Origin: Rickettsiella endosymbiont of Miltochrista miniata
GTDB lineage: Bacteria; Pseudomonadota; Gammaproteobacteria; Diplorickettsiales; Diplorickettsiaceae
Assembly: GCF_964031245.1 (NCBI RefSeq)
Contig: NZ_OZ035017.1
Coordinates: 151,402-215,401 of the forward strand
DNA: 64,000 nucleotides
Direction: 5' to 3'
A program made the position numbers and the translations under genes. The notes beneath the pieces were generated by a model. It was not told the origin of the DNA, ran no database searches, and saw only the letters and a program-made list of their open reading frames with translations. This document shows, in pieces, positions 27,627-36,636 of this stretch. Numbering within the stretch: position 1 is the stretch's first letter; the number at the start of each line of letters is the position of its first letter.

Positions 27627-28484
27627 CTATCTCCCTCTTTTTAATGTATAAACATAGTTAAGGATTTCCTTTTTATTCAGGGCTAATATTTCTCGTTGTT
27701 GTTTGTGATTAAAGCGGGTTAGTTGGGCGGCTGCGGAAATTTTTAGCGTTCCTTCGTTAACAGATTGAATAAGTTCAGTAGTACCAAATAATTGAATTTT
27801 TTCAGCATGGCGATAACTATCTTTACAACCAAATCCAAGCTTAGCGGCTATCAATTCATCTGTTCTTCCTGTTATTTCGTCGAAATTTCGACGAAACGTT
27901 TTGTGAAAACGAGGACCTTGTCGGTTTCCTAAGCATTTTTTTGCAGCAATGCCGATAGCAGCTCGCTCGCAGATTAAAAAAGTTTGCACTAATACAGCCA
28001 ACTCATATTTTTTTGTTAGCAGATCAGATAAAGAAAAGTGCCAAGCAGGAACCATTTTTTTGTTCTGTTGCTGATAAACCAAATAAGTGCTTGGGTTGGC
28101 TATGAGTTGTTGATTTTCATCGATGATAACTGGTCTAAACTGGTTTAAAGGACGTTGCTCTCGGTCGGTAAAACTAGGAACTGAAAAATTACATTTCACA
28201 TGAATTATCGGAACATTAATGAGTTTAATAGGATGATGCATAAAGGGTAGAGATAACGACTTTAGTTCCATCCGATCCAATGGTGAAATCAAATCTAAAG
28301 GATCTATTTTATATTTCAGTTTTTCCCATAGGTATTTTTCAATTTTTTTCGCAAACTTAAATTTTGCCCAGGTATGGCCATTTCGCATAGAACATAAATT
28401 TTGATGTGATGTGCCCAAAATTTTGGCCGCCTTTTCTACCGTTCCACATTCTCGAATAAATATCTCAAAAGGGCTGTTTTCCAT
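27627..28484 (-). CDS. HTH plus ParB-like regulator, paralogue of 31432
   Basis: About 285 residues from the ATG at 28484 (GGAG upstream); the ATG at 28499 has no site. Residues 5-45 form a YdaS/Cro-like HTH (TVEKAAKILGTSHQNLCSMRN). Residues 150-270 resemble the ParB/KorB DNA-binding region without the nuclease part (ERAAIGIAAKKCLGNRQG, ELIAAKLGFGCKDSYRHAEKI, INEGTL-like VNEGTLKISAAAQL). It is probably the lysogeny or copy-control regulator of the left element, facing its replication genes and divergent from excisionase and integrase. The same architecture is encoded at 31432 in the right element. Confidence 0.72.
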   Translation of the reverse strand: MENSPFEIFIRECGTVEKAAKILGTSHQNLCSMRNGHTWAKFKFAKKIEKYLWEKLKYKIDPLDLISPLDRMELKSLSLPFMHHPIKLINVPIIHVKCNFSVPSFTDREQRPLNQFRPVIIDENQQLIANPSTYLVYQQQNKKMVPAWHFSLSDLLTKKYELAVLVQTFLICERAAIGIAAKKCLGNRQGPRFHKTFRRNFDEITGRTDELIAAKLGFGCKDSYRHAEKIQLFGTTELIQSVNEGTLKISAAAQLTRFNHKQQREILALNKKEILNYVYTLKRGR

Positions 28485-28539
28485 ACTTATCCACTCCATT
28501 TATTTTTTTATGAATATGAATGAACAAAATAAGTCTATA

Positions 28540-28550
28540 CAAGATTCTTG
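28540..28550. promoter_or_regulatory. Candidate operator in divergent xis/regulator gap
   Basis: CAAGATTCTTG is an 11-bp palindrome around a central T, in the 131-bp gap between the divergent ParB-like regulator and excisionase genes. A related half-site AATATTCTTTG follows directly. Autoregulation by the HTH protein is a plausible use. Confidence 0.35.
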
Positions 28551-28615
28551 AAATATTCTTTGCAAATAATTCTAGTAATCTGATTAGTGGATAGTTCAAA
28601 AATAAGGATAAGAAT

Positions 28616-28972
28616 ATGCAGCCAAGACTCATACGTTTACGTGACGCACCGAATTATTTAGGAATGGACAAAAATAGATTTAATAAAGAAGTAAAACCAT
28701 CGCTATCAATTATTCCAATAGGTAAAAGAGGAATTGCTTTTGATCGACTTGATTTAGATGAGTGGGTTGAGCATTATAAAGAATGTAATGGGCGCCCCGT
28801 TGATAAGAGGAGTAAAACACTATGGGGCGAAAAAGAACGTCGGGCTTGCTCAACCGTAAGGGGATCTGGCACATCGACAAAAAAATACTCGGACAACGCA
28901 TTTGCGAAAGTACTGGATCAAATTCTCTCGAAGAAGCCGAACTGTACCTTGCCAAGCGTACCGAAGAAATAA
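28616..28972 (+). CDS. Excisionase / AlpA-like DNA-binding protein
   Basis: A 118-residue protein. The N-terminal 65 residues form a winged HTH of the excisionase type (RLRDAPNYLGMDKNRFNKEV, GKRGIAFDRLDLDEWVEHYKE). The C-terminal part (RACSTVRGSGTSTKKYSDNAF) is read from DNA that overlaps the start of the integrase gene by 151 bp in another frame. I recall the same overlapping arrangement for integrase-linked proteins of this type in other Proteobacteria. It likely directs excision of the left element. Confidence 0.75.
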   Translation: MQPRLIRLRDAPNYLGMDKNRFNKEVKPSLSIIPIGKRGIAFDRLDLDEWVEHYKECNGRPVDKRSKTLWGEKERRACSTVRGSGTSTKKYSDNAFAKVLDQILSKKPNCTLPSVPKK

Positions 28973-29943
28973 GACAGGCTAGGGTTTATGGTGTTAGACC
29001 GAAACGAACTTTTCGGGATGCCGCTACTAAATATCTAGAGGAAAATCAGCATAAGACAAGTATTAAAGAAGATGCAAGATGGCTAAAGCATCTTGATCAT
29101 TTTATTGGTAATTTACCTTTGGAATCTATCCATATGACTACTCTGCAAGAATATATTCGTATTCGTAAAAAAGAAAAAGTGAAAATGCGAACTATTAATT
29201 ATTCTTTACAAGTGGTGCGGCGTATTTTGAATTTATCGGCCCAAGAATGGAAAGATGAATTTGGGTTAAGTTGGTTACCAGTGGCTCCAAAGGTAAAGTT
29301 AGAATCAGAAATAGATAAACGTAAGCCTTATCCGCTATCAACAGAGGAACAGATAAGATTGTTTAAAGAACTTCCGACCCATTTGCGAAGAATGGCTATA
29401 TTTGCGGTTAATACTGGATGTCGAGATCAGGAAATTTGCCGTTTAAAATGGAATTGGGAAATTAAAATACCTGAAGGATCGGTGTTTCTTATTCCTGAAA
29501 GTCAAGTTAAAAACCGCGAAGAACGTTTAGTAGTACTAAATAAAGTAGCAAATCGGGTTATTGAAGAAGTACGAGGAATTAATCCAGAGTATGTTTTTAC
29601 TTTTCGAGATAAACCTGTAACAAGGATGTTAAATTCAGCATGGAAGAAAGCACGCGTACGTGCAGATTTATCTCATGTGAGAGTACATGATTTGAAACAT
29701 ACTTTTGGACGACGTTTACGTGCTGCAGAGGTAAGTTTTGAGGATCGACAAGATTTGCTAGGGCATAAGAGTGGGCGAATTACTACTCATTATTCAGCCG
29801 CTGAATTAGCTAATCTGATCCGTGCTGCGAATAAGGCTTGCGATACTGTTAGTCAGCTTGTTGTTCTAAAGCGTGAACAAAGTAACGCAGCTCCCGCAAA
29901 ACTCCCGCAAGGGAATTTAAGGGAACAATTGAAAATAGTGTAA
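28822..29943 (+). CDS. int: Tyrosine recombinase integrase 1
   Basis: A 373-residue phage-type integrase. It has an arm-binding N-terminus (GLLNRKGIWHIDKKI), a core-binding SAM-like domain (about 60-145) and a catalytic domain with R in NTGCRDQEICRL, HDLKHTFGRRL (lysine in place of the second arginine, as in a known subfamily), LLGHKS and nucleophile tyrosine in THYSAAE. The stop codon lies 14 bp from the 3' end of a tRNA-Thr gene, so the attachment site is very probably the 3' part of that tRNA and the element extends leftwards. The C-terminal 30 residues are polar and unconserved. Confidence 0.92.
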   Translation: MGRKRTSGLLNRKGIWHIDKKILGQRICESTGSNSLEEAELYLAKRTEEIRQARVYGVRPKRTFRDAATKYLEENQHKTSIKEDARWLKHLDHFIGNLPLESIHMTTLQEYIRIRKKEKVKMRTINYSLQVVRRILNLSAQEWKDEFGLSWLPVAPKVKLESEIDKRKPYPLSTEEQIRLFKELPTHLRRMAIFAVNTGCRDQEICRLKWNWEIKIPEGSVFLIPESQVKNREERLVVLNKVANRVIEEVRGINPEYVFTFRDKPVTRMLNSAWKKARVRADLSHVRVHDLKHTFGRRLRAAEVSFEDRQDLLGHKSGRITTHYSAAELANLIRAANKACDTVSQLVVLKREQSNAAPAKLPQGNLREQLKIV

Positions 29944-29957
29944 GTGTTTGATTTAAT

Positions 29958-30033
<76 letters not shown>

Positions 30034-30101
30034 AATGCGGTTGAAAGAGCCACGAATTGTAGTCAATTTGAGCATTATTAGCAATTTCATCTTTAAGCTA
30101 T

Positions 30102-31103
30102 TCATGCTGCGTGTACCAATTTTGTACCAGCTACACGCTCGGCTGCCTCTTTGAGATGATCGCTATTTAAATGTGCATAGCGAAGGACTATATCAAAAGA
30201 GGACCACCCTCCTAGCAATTGCAGCTCTTGTAACGATGTTCCGTTTTGAATATGCCAAGATGCCCAGGTATGACGTAAATCATGCCAGCGAAAATTTTCT
30301 ATCCTTGCTCGCTTTAATGCTTTTCTCCAAGCAGCCGTATTACACTGTCGTATAGGTTTTCCCTTATAAGTAAAAACAAATTCTAGGTGCTTTCCTAATT
30401 GCTTGCGTATAACTGAAACAGCATCAAAATTTAAAGGTACAGGAATAGATGTTTTATTTTTAGATTGGCTTGCGTGAATCATAGCATGGCGTTTTTCTAA
30501 GCTAACATCTTTCCAACGTAACCCTAAAACATTTGCTTGCCTTAAACCAGTCGCTAGGGAAAAAGATACCAAATCAGCTAAATGCAGAGGTAACTCTTTA
30601 AGTAGCCGTTGCATTTCTTCCTGAGTTAACCAACGTTCACGCTTTTCTCCTTCATGGCGTATTTCTACAGAAGGAGCTTTCTCAATCCATTTCCATTTTA
30701 GTTCGGCTTTTCTTAAAATAGATCTAATTAAAGCTAACAGCCGGTTTACAGTAGCAGGAGTGACATTATTTGCTTCCTTTTTTTTCGCTATTTCTTCAAT
30801 CATATCGCTATCAATTTCACTGAGTTTTTTGTTATTAAGATAAGGATTTACCCATTTAAGCTGACGTTTATCATCCTTTAGGCTACGCTTATAAGTTGAT
30901 TCTTTTAACCATCTTAGTACCGCTTCCTGCCATAATCGGTCTGTTTTTTCTCTTAACTTACTTTGGCGCCACAGATCAGCTTTTAAGCGATCATGCAATT
31001 CCTGTGCCGCTAGTTTGTTTGAAGACCCAGTAGATCGTTGTATTCTTTTTCCATTGTGAGAAAATCTGATCCACCAGACATTGTTTCTTTTACAGAGCGC
31101 CAT
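30102..31103 (-). CDS. int: Tyrosine recombinase integrase 2
   Basis: A 333-residue phage integrase. It has an N-terminal arm-type domain (NNVWWIRFSHNGKRIQRSTGS), a core-binding domain (about 55-150) and a catalytic domain with ATGLRQANVLGLRW, HDLRHTWASWHIQNG, LLGGWSSFDIVLRYAHL. All of R, HxxR, the second-last G(W/H) and Y positions are present (LGGW has W where many have H). It ends 68 bp from the tRNA-Thr 5' end and forms the left edge of the P22-like prophage. It is only distantly related to integrase 1. Confidence 0.92.
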   Translation of the reverse strand: MALCKRNNVWWIRFSHNGKRIQRSTGSSNKLAAQELHDRLKADLWRQSKLREKTDRLWQEAVLRWLKESTYKRSLKDDKRQLKWVNPYLNNKKLSEIDSDMIEEIAKKKEANNVTPATVNRLLALIRSILRKAELKWKWIEKAPSVEIRHEGEKRERWLTQEEMQRLLKELPLHLADLVSFSLATGLRQANVLGLRWKDVSLEKRHAMIHASQSKNKTSIPVPLNFDAVSVIRKQLGKHLEFVFTYKGKPIRQCNTAAWRKALKRARIENFRWHDLRHTWASWHIQNGTSLQELQLLGGWSSFDIVLRYAHLNSDHLKEAAERVAGTKLVHAA

Positions 31104-31315
31104 ATTTTTTCTCTCCTATTGTTAGAGACACCCTGCGATACTTTGCAGGGCTGATCGTAAAGCGAACGAAGATAATTAACAAGGTCTTCTTCCATAAAGC
31201 ACCAACACTTACCTGGCTTACCCGCGGGAATCTTTTTACTCGCCGCCAATCTTCTAAGTCCTTCAGGGTTCATCTTCAGAAATTCGGCAGCTTCTTCAAG
31301 TTTGAAAGTTTTCAT
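31010..31315 (-). CDS. Excisionase-like HTH protein of the prophage
   Basis: A 101-residue protein. The N-terminal 55 residues form a MerR/AlpA-type HTH (FKLEEAAEFLKMNPEGLRRLA, GKPGKCWCFMEEDLVNYL). The tail overlaps the integrase 2 start by 94 bp in another frame, the same layout as the 28616/28822 pair. Likely role: excision of the prophage or regulation of its integrase. Confidence 0.75.
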   Translation of the reverse strand: MKTFKLEEAAEFLKMNPEGLRRLAASKKIPAGKPGKCWCFMEEDLVNYLRSLYDQPCKVSQGVSNNRREKIWRSVKETMSGGSDFLTMEKEYNDLLGLQTN

Positions 31316-31360
31316 TTAAGAGCTTCCTTTTTGTTTTTTATTAGTCAAATTTTACTTCAC

Positions 31361-31388
31361 AAAAACGCCAACCGGTTGGCGTTTTTTT
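31361..31388. terminator. Perfect palindrome with T8 in a divergent intergenic region
   Basis: AAAAACGCCAACC and GGTTGGCGTTTTT form a 26-bp perfect palindrome (31361-31386), with T8 on the plus side and A5 on the other. It looks like a bidirectional terminator, but it lies between genes that diverge (excisionase minus, regulator plus). It might insulate two promoters, or be an operator. Confidence 0.6.
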
Positions 31389-31431
31389 TGTTTAAAATAA
31401 ACGCACAATAAGAAAATAAACAAGGAGTTTT

Positions 31432-32307
31432 ATGCAAGAAATAATAATTAGAAAAGTCATCCAGTTTTTTGGAAGCATTACCAATATGTCCCTAAAACTT
31501 AAAATTAGTCGGGGTAGTATTTATGGTTATCTTGAAGGAAGACCGATTCCTCCACGTATTGCCTTCCGTATCGAAGCTAAAAGCGGAAAAAAATTTAAGT
31601 TTAGAGATCTTATTAATTGGAAAGAAAAATATCATTTAGATCTTAATGTTTTTCCTTGTTCCCTTGTTGAATTCCCCCTAAAAAAAATTATTTTTCCTGA
31701 AAATATACCGAGTTTTCCTGATCTAAAAAATCTACTTTTATCTAATTATCGAGCAATTTGCGTTGATGCTAATTCTAATCTTATCTATGGTTTAGAAGCT
31801 ATTGACGCTGCGAAAAAAAGAAAAAAGAGAGCAATGCTTACATGGCGCCTATCTTTAGAAGATTTACGAAATAGAAAATATGAAGTTCATCATTTAATTA
31901 AAACATTTGATTTATTTGAACGAGTCGCTATTGGGATTGCTTTAGAAAAATTTATTGGCAAACGCCAAGGAAAGCGAACTGATCTCGATGAACTTCTGGA
32001 TAACAATCCAAAAGTTCAAGGAATTACAACTAGAAGTTTGGTTGCTGACGTACTTGGTTTTGGTAGTGATTATGTTTATAGGCAGCTTAAGAAAATATTA
32101 CGACTAGGCGGCCCTATACTAATTGCTCAAGTACGAAATAAAAAAATATCAATTTCTAAAGCAGGTGAAATTGTTGAATGTTTATATAACAAGCAAAGTA
32201 TCCGAGTTTTAAAAAAGAGAAAACAAATAGCTAATTACGATGACAATAAGAATAAAAAAAATAATTTAACCAAATCATTCGATTTCTTATCCCAATTTAA
32301 TAAATAA
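31432..32307 (+). CDS. HTH plus ParB-like prophage regulator, paralogue of 27627
   Basis: A 291-residue protein with an N-terminal Cro/YdaS-like HTH (GSITNMSLKLKISRGSIYGYL) and a ParB/KorB-like region (LFERVAIGIALEKFIGKRQG, SLVADVLGFGSDYVYRQLKKI, VRNKKISISKAGEIVE). It is the first plus-strand gene of the prophage, preceded by AAGGAG. It probably controls early transcription or maintenance. The family occurs in both neighbouring elements, always next to the excisionase and pointing away from it. Confidence 0.72.
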   Translation: MQEIIIRKVIQFFGSITNMSLKLKISRGSIYGYLEGRPIPPRIAFRIEAKSGKKFKFRDLINWKEKYHLDLNVFPCSLVEFPLKKIIFPENIPSFPDLKNLLLSNYRAICVDANSNLIYGLEAIDAAKKRKKRAMLTWRLSLEDLRNRKYEVHHLIKTFDLFERVAIGIALEKFIGKRQGKRTDLDELLDNNPKVQGITTRSLVADVLGFGSDYVYRQLKKILRLGGPILIAQVRNKKISISKAGEIVECLYNKQSIRVLKKRKQIANYDDNKNKKNNLTKSFDFLSQFNK

Positions 32308-32335
32308 CCTAACTAAAAATAAAGGATCACATATC

Positions 32336-33688
32336 ATGAATACTTTCCAACTTCCTTATTCCTTACAAGCAGAACAAGCGGTATTAGGTGGCTTATTACT
32401 CGATAATGTGACTTGGTCGAGCATTAGTGATCATTTACTAGCAAAAGACTTCCATCAATTTGAACATCAAATTTTATTTGATCGAATTTCAAGGAAAATA
32501 AGGAAAGGAGAACGTGTCGATGCATTGACGTTAAGTGAAGAAGCGAAAGAAATGCCCGAATTAAAAGAAATAAAGGGTGATATGTATGTACTTGAACTCA
32601 TCAAAAAAACACCTGGCATATCTAATATCGCGGCTTATGTTGATATTATAAAGGAGCATTCGAATCGTCGTCAGTTAATAGAAATAGGCCAACTATTAAA
32701 TCATTATGCGACTCATCAAAATACCAAGGAAACCTTAGTTTGGTTAGAAAATAAAATTAATCAGTTAAGTGACCATCTATCTCCTGATAGTAAATTGCAA
32801 TTAATCACATTAATAGACTTTCTAACGCTTAATATTGCACAACGTGAACTTATTTTATCCCCGTGGTTACCAAAGCAAGGATTAGCCATGCTTTATGCTA
32901 AGCGAGGCGTTGGAAAAACACACGTTGCTTTAAACATTGCTTATGCGGTAGCAAGTGGTGGTTCATTTTTAGGTTGGCAAGCGGATAAACCACGTTCCGT
33001 AATATATCTTGATGGAGAAATGCCTGCGGCAACGATGCAAGAGAGACTGGCCTCTATTGTAATGTCTCATACCGAAGAAGCCAAAGCATCTTTTACTATC
33101 CTAACCCCTGACATTCAAAATCGTGGTATGCCCGATTTATCTACACTAGAAGGACAACACGCGCTTGAACCCTTTCTAAAAGATGTCGAACTCATAGTCG
33201 TTGATAACATTTCTACACTGTGTCGTAGTGGAAAGGAAAATGAAGCAGAGGGTTGGATTTTAGTGCAAGCCTGGGCATTACGCATGCGCTCGGAGGGTCG
33301 CTCTGTTCTATTTGTCCATCATGCATCAAAAAATGGTAATGCGCGAGGAACGAGTAAACGTGAAGATGTATTAGACACTGTCATCGTTTTAAAACACCCA
33401 AGTGATTATGACCCCAGTGATGGTGCGTGTTTTGAAGTTCATTTTGAAAAGGCACGTTCGTTTTGTGGTGATTCCGCACAACCTTTATTGGTCAAACTAC
33501 ATACTGAACATAATCAACAAGTTTGGGAGCTAAAAACGTTAGAGAAATCGACTTTCGAGAAAGTGGTTGAACTCGCTAAGCAAGGATTTAGACAACACGA
33601 AATTGTCCTTGAGTTGGGTATTAGCAAATCAAAAGCTTGTCGCTATTTTAAAAAAGCAAAAGAACAGGGATGTATTGCTCATGCTTAA
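32336..33688 (+). CDS. Phage helicase: DnaB N-terminal domain fused to RepA-like ATPase
   Basis: A 450-residue protein. Residues 1-130 match the DnaB N-terminal domain (PYSLQAEQAVLGGLLLDN, DFHQFEHQILFDRI, ISNIAAYVDIIKE). Residues 150-390 match a RecA-fold ATPase of the RepA/AAA_25 type (Walker A AKRGVGKTH near 188, Walker B LIVVDNISTL near 285, FVHHASKNG), not the usual DnaB C-terminal domain. The C-terminus has an HTH (FRQHEIVLELGISKSKACRYF). It is probably the replicative helicase of the prophage. Confidence 0.82.
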   Translation: MNTFQLPYSLQAEQAVLGGLLLDNVTWSSISDHLLAKDFHQFEHQILFDRISRKIRKGERVDALTLSEEAKEMPELKEIKGDMYVLELIKKTPGISNIAAYVDIIKEHSNRRQLIEIGQLLNHYATHQNTKETLVWLENKINQLSDHLSPDSKLQLITLIDFLTLNIAQRELILSPWLPKQGLAMLYAKRGVGKTHVALNIAYAVASGGSFLGWQADKPRSVIYLDGEMPAATMQERLASIVMSHTEEAKASFTILTPDIQNRGMPDLSTLEGQHALEPFLKDVELIVVDNISTLCRSGKENEAEGWILVQAWALRMRSEGRSVLFVHHASKNGNARGTSKREDVLDTVIVLKHPSDYDPSDGACFEVHFEKARSFCGDSAQPLLVKLHTEHNQQVWELKTLEKSTFEKVVELAKQGFRQHEIVLELGISKSKACRYFKKAKEQGCIAHA

Positions 33689-33706
33689 CGCGATGAGATC
33701 AGGCAA

Positions 33707-33748
33707 AAATTGCGGGTTGCACCTCTTAAGGAATGCAACTCGCAATTT
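33707..33748 (+). terminator. Strong hairpin after the helicase gene
   Basis: AAATTGCGGGTTGCA (33707-33721) pairs with TGCAACTCGCAATTT (33734-33748) over 15 bp with one G-T wobble. It is followed by a weak T-rich stretch (CCTTCTCATTTT). It lies between the helicase stop and the next ribosome-binding site, so it is probably an attenuator or terminator, or an RNA processing site. Confidence 0.5.
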
Positions 33749-33770
33749 CCTTCTCATTTTGGAGAATAAC

Positions 33771-34184
33771 ATGAAACAAGAAATGCAACTGATATCGGTT
33801 AAAGCTTTAGCTTATAAGGCTTTAGAGCGCAACTCGTCTGATACTTTTTCTGCAAAGCTGTGGATAAATAATGCGACTTTAACCCCAAAAAAACCACCCA
33901 AAAAGTTGCGACCTGAGCAACCTTATTTTGGCTTAGAGATTGAGCAATTAAAAACTCTAGCGGCTGATGATTGGGATGAAGTGAAAGATAATCCAGCAAT
34001 GCTAAAAGCCATGGTCGAGACCTATCTCATGCTAAAAGGATTAGACCCCACAATATCTTCACCTATTTACACTAAAACGGTTAATTGTCGTCAGTGTGGC
34101 GAAATACAAACTTGGCCTAGTTGTCCTGATAACACCTTTTGCTGCCAATGGTGCTTAGTAAGTAATAATTTGGTCTGGAATTAA
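33771..34184 (+). CDS. Prophage protein with C-terminal zinc ribbon
   Basis: 137 residues from the ATG at 33771, which has GGAGA at 6 bp; longer in-frame starts overlap the helicase gene. The middle is proline/lysine-rich (TPKKPPKKLRPEQPYFGLEIEQL). The C-terminal 35 residues have CRQCGE...CPDNTFCCQWC, a zinc-ribbon pattern. It lies in the early/transition block and may regulate DNA or protein contacts; the specific family is unknown. Confidence 0.65.
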   Translation: MKQEMQLISVKALAYKALERNSSDTFSAKLWINNATLTPKKPPKKLRPEQPYFGLEIEQLKTLAADDWDEVKDNPAMLKAMVETYLMLKGLDPTISSPIYTKTVNCRQCGEIQTWPSCPDNTFCCQWCLVSNNLVWN

Positions 34185-34204
34185 TAAAAAAGGAGATAAA
34201 GATT

Positions 34205-34342
34205 ATGTTCATAAAAAAATTACTACAACGAGTCATAGGCTACCGAATGAGACTACGAAGGAAGGAACAGGAAAAGCAATTAGTAAAAGATGAAAATAGC
34301 AGGCTCGCTAAGCTTCTGAATGTAACGAGGAATATTAAATGA
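34205..34342 (+). CDS. Small basic 45-residue prophage protein
   Basis: The ORF begins MFIKKLLQRVIGYRMRLRRKE and continues with alternating charged residues, predicted helical. GGAG lies 11 bp upstream and its stop overlaps the next start (ATGA), so translation coupling supports a real gene. Net charge is strongly positive. Function is unknown. Confidence 0.6.
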   Translation: MFIKKLLQRVIGYRMRLRRKEQEKQLVKDENSRLAKLLNVTRNIK

Positions 34343-34611
34343 AATGTCTTAATCCGAACTGTAATTACTTTAAAACCAAAGCTATTAATTCGATTGAACT
34401 GAAGAAAGGTCATTTAACTAGAAGAAGGCGTTATTGTAGTAAATGCCAAGCACGATATACTACCCTCGAAGTACCTCTATACATAGGATCAATTAATAAA
34501 GAGAGATGTAAAATGTTTAAGCAGGTTATCCATTATTTTGCAGGGAATGATCCCTATGCTCAATGGCAACAATTCTTCAATCAAAGCATCAAAAAATCTA
34601 CTCCCATATAA
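34339..34611 (+). CDS. NrdR-like zinc-ribbon protein
   Basis: A 90-residue protein whose first 45 residues follow the NrdR/Ogr zinc-ribbon pattern: CLNPNC, then HLTRRRRYCSKCQARYTTLE. No ATP-cone follows, so this is not a full NrdR. In phages such short zinc-ribbon proteins often activate late genes, and this one sits directly before the terminase genes. That role is inferred from position. Confidence 0.68.
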   Translation: MKCLNPNCNYFKTKAINSIELKKGHLTRRRRYCSKCQARYTTLEVPLYIGSINKERCKMFKQVIHYFAGNDPYAQWQQFFNQSIKKSTPI

Positions 34612-34679
34612 GCCATTCGCAAATCAAAAAAAACCGTAGGATAATTAAAAGTTTAAAGACGGAGAAAGATAATCCTAAG

Positions 34680-35114
34680 ATGAGCAAATTACCGAATGGT
34701 CTAACGATTAGGCAAACTAAGTTTTGTCAAAATTACACCCTTCCTCCCCATAACGCGACTCAATCGGCTATTTCTGCGGGTTATTCATACCATATCGCTA
34801 AAACGATAGGATCGCGATTAAAAACAAATCCCAAAATACAAGACTATTTAAAAACCTTACAATCTGATTTAGAGAGTCAAATGACGGTGAGCTATGAATG
34901 GAAACTAGATAAGTTAAAGCAAATTGTTGAAGTTTTCATAGATAGTAAAGACTTAAGTCCAAATAAAGTGAATAGTGCCATCCAAGCGATTAGCGAAATG
35001 AATAAGATGCAAGGTCATTACTCAGCAGAAAGGCATGTCAATTTTAATATAAAAGCTGATCCTGATTTGCAACAACTCGAAGATCTCATTAAGAAACATG
35101 GTAAAGAATATTGA
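34680..35114 (+). CDS. Terminase small subunit
   Basis: 144 residues from the ATG at 34680; upstream in-frame starts would overlap the zinc-ribbon gene. It has the Terminase_2-type HTH (RQTKFCQNYTLPPHNATQSAI, AGYSYHIAKTIGSRLKTNP) and a helical C-terminus with NKMQGHYSAERHVNFN. It recognises phage DNA for packaging. It overlaps the large subunit start by 17 bp. Confidence 0.85.
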   Translation: MSKLPNGLTIRQTKFCQNYTLPPHNATQSAISAGYSYHIAKTIGSRLKTNPKIQDYLKTLQSDLESQMTVSYEWKLDKLKQIVEVFIDSKDLSPNKVNSAIQAISEMNKMQGHYSAERHVNFNIKADPDLQQLEDLIKKHGKEY

Positions 35115-36636
35115 GAATGCTCCAAGCGCCTTATTAACCAAAGCTAAACTTTGGGGATCGTTATTATTATTTACCCAAGTATTTTATCAATTACGTACGG
35201 GGCGTGAATTTAGCGTTTCTCAGCCCACTTGCCGCGAACCCCATGTGATGACACTCTGTCGAGCTTTGACGCAGACGTTACGCAGTGAAATACCCCTTCT
35301 GTTAATTAATATTCCCCCGCGCTATGGCAAGACCGAATTACTCATCCATTTTGTAGCATGGAGCCTATCGCGATATCCCGACGCACAATTTCTTTATGTT
35401 TCTTATTCACATTCTTTAGCAAAAAAACAAACACAGACCATTCGTCAGATTATGGCATTGCCGCAGTATAAGAAATTATTTAAGGTTAATTTATCCGAAA
35501 CCTCTAGCGCTAAAGACAATTTCGAAACTACACAAGGTGGCTGTGTGTTTGCAGCGGGTAGTGGTGGAACGATTACAGGACGAGGCGCAGGGTTACAGAA
35601 TGTCGATCGTTTCTCCGGTGCGATTATTATTGATGATATCCATAAGCCAGATGAAGTCACGAGTGACGTGATGCGTGAAGGGGTGATTGATTGGTATTAC
35701 AACACCTTACAAAGCCGTGTGAATTCACCCGGTAAAACACCGATTATTTTTATTGGCCAACGTTTACATGAAGCCGACTTACCCAGTCATTTGATTAAAA
35801 CTCAATCCTGGGAAACATTGGTTTTACCTGCTTTAGATTCAGCAGGAAATGCCTTAAATCCTTTGATGCACAATGAAAAGCAATTATTAAAGCTCCAAGA
35901 AGAACGGCCTTATGAGTTTGCTGCGCAATATCAGCAGGATCCGCAACCTGCCGGTGGTGGAATATTTAAGCCCGAATGGTTTTATTTATTAGATGAAGAG
36001 CCTGCGTTTTTAGCAACCTTTTTAACGATTGATACCGCAGAGACCGATAAAACTTATAATGATGCCACGGTATTTAGTTTCTGGGGTATATATAAAATAA
36101 AGAACGAAACAGCAGAGACGGATACATTAGGACTGCATTGGATCGATTGCGTTGAATTGCATATTGAACCTAAAGATCTGGAATCAGAACTACGTCATTT
36201 TTATATGCTAGCAAGTCGCCATCAAGTAAAGCCGAGTGTTATTGCGATTGAAAAGAAATCCACCGGTGTAATGTTGCTTTCACTTTTAAAAAGCTGGCGT
36301 GGTATTGAGATACGAGAAATACAACGCAGCATCCAGTCGGGCAGTAAAATCACACGCTTTCTTGAGATACAGCCGATTATTGCTAGCCAAAGAGTTTCTT
36401 TACCGCTCCAAGGTAAACATACTGAGCTCTGTATCACTCACTGTAAGAAAATTACCGCTAACAATACGCATCGTTTTGATGATATTGCCGACACTCTATA
36501 CGACGGCATCAAGCTAGGGTTAATCGAGCAATCTATTTTTTTTCAAAACCAGCATCGTCATGAAGTTAATCGCGTTATCTCAAAGCTAGCAGGGCATTTT
36601 CAGCAGGTTAATCGATTAAGAGAGGATCGTCTATGA
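35098..36636 (+). CDS. Terminase large subunit
   Basis: A 512-residue packaging motor. Walker A INIPPRYGKTE near residues 70-80, Walker B GAIIIDDIHKPDE near 176, the coupling motif PIIFIGQRLHEAD, and a C-terminal nuclease domain with FLTIDTAETD near 306. An insertion after TITGRGAG is typical of the phage family. It forms an operon with the small subunit and portal and overlaps both by a few bases. Confidence 0.93.
   Translation: MVKNIENAPSALLTKAKLWGSLLLFTQVFYQLRTGREFSVSQPTCREPHVMTLCRALTQTLRSEIPLLLINIPPRYGKTELLIHFVAWSLSRYPDAQFLYVSYSHSLAKKQTQTIRQIMALPQYKKLFKVNLSETSSAKDNFETTQGGCVFAAGSGGTITGRGAGLQNVDRFSGAIIIDDIHKPDEVTSDVMREGVIDWYYNTLQSRVNSPGKTPIIFIGQRLHEADLPSHLIKTQSWETLVLPALDSAGNALNPLMHNEKQLLKLQEERPYEFAAQYQQDPQPAGGGIFKPEWFYLLDEEPAFLATFLTIDTAETDKTYNDATVFSFWGIYKIKNETAETDTLGLHWIDCVELHIEPKDLESELRHFYMLASRHQVKPSVIAIEKKSTGVMLLSLLKSWRGIEIREIQRSIQSGSKITRFLEIQPIIASQRVSLPLQGKHTELCITHCKKITANNTHRFDDIADTLYDGIKLGLIEQSIFFQNQHRHEVNRVISKLAGHFQQVNRLREDRL

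Noticed and set aside
28616..29943. Frameshift between the 118-residue ORF and the integrase
   Set aside because: The same excisionase-integrase overlap is also seen at 31010/30102, so two overlapping genes explain it.
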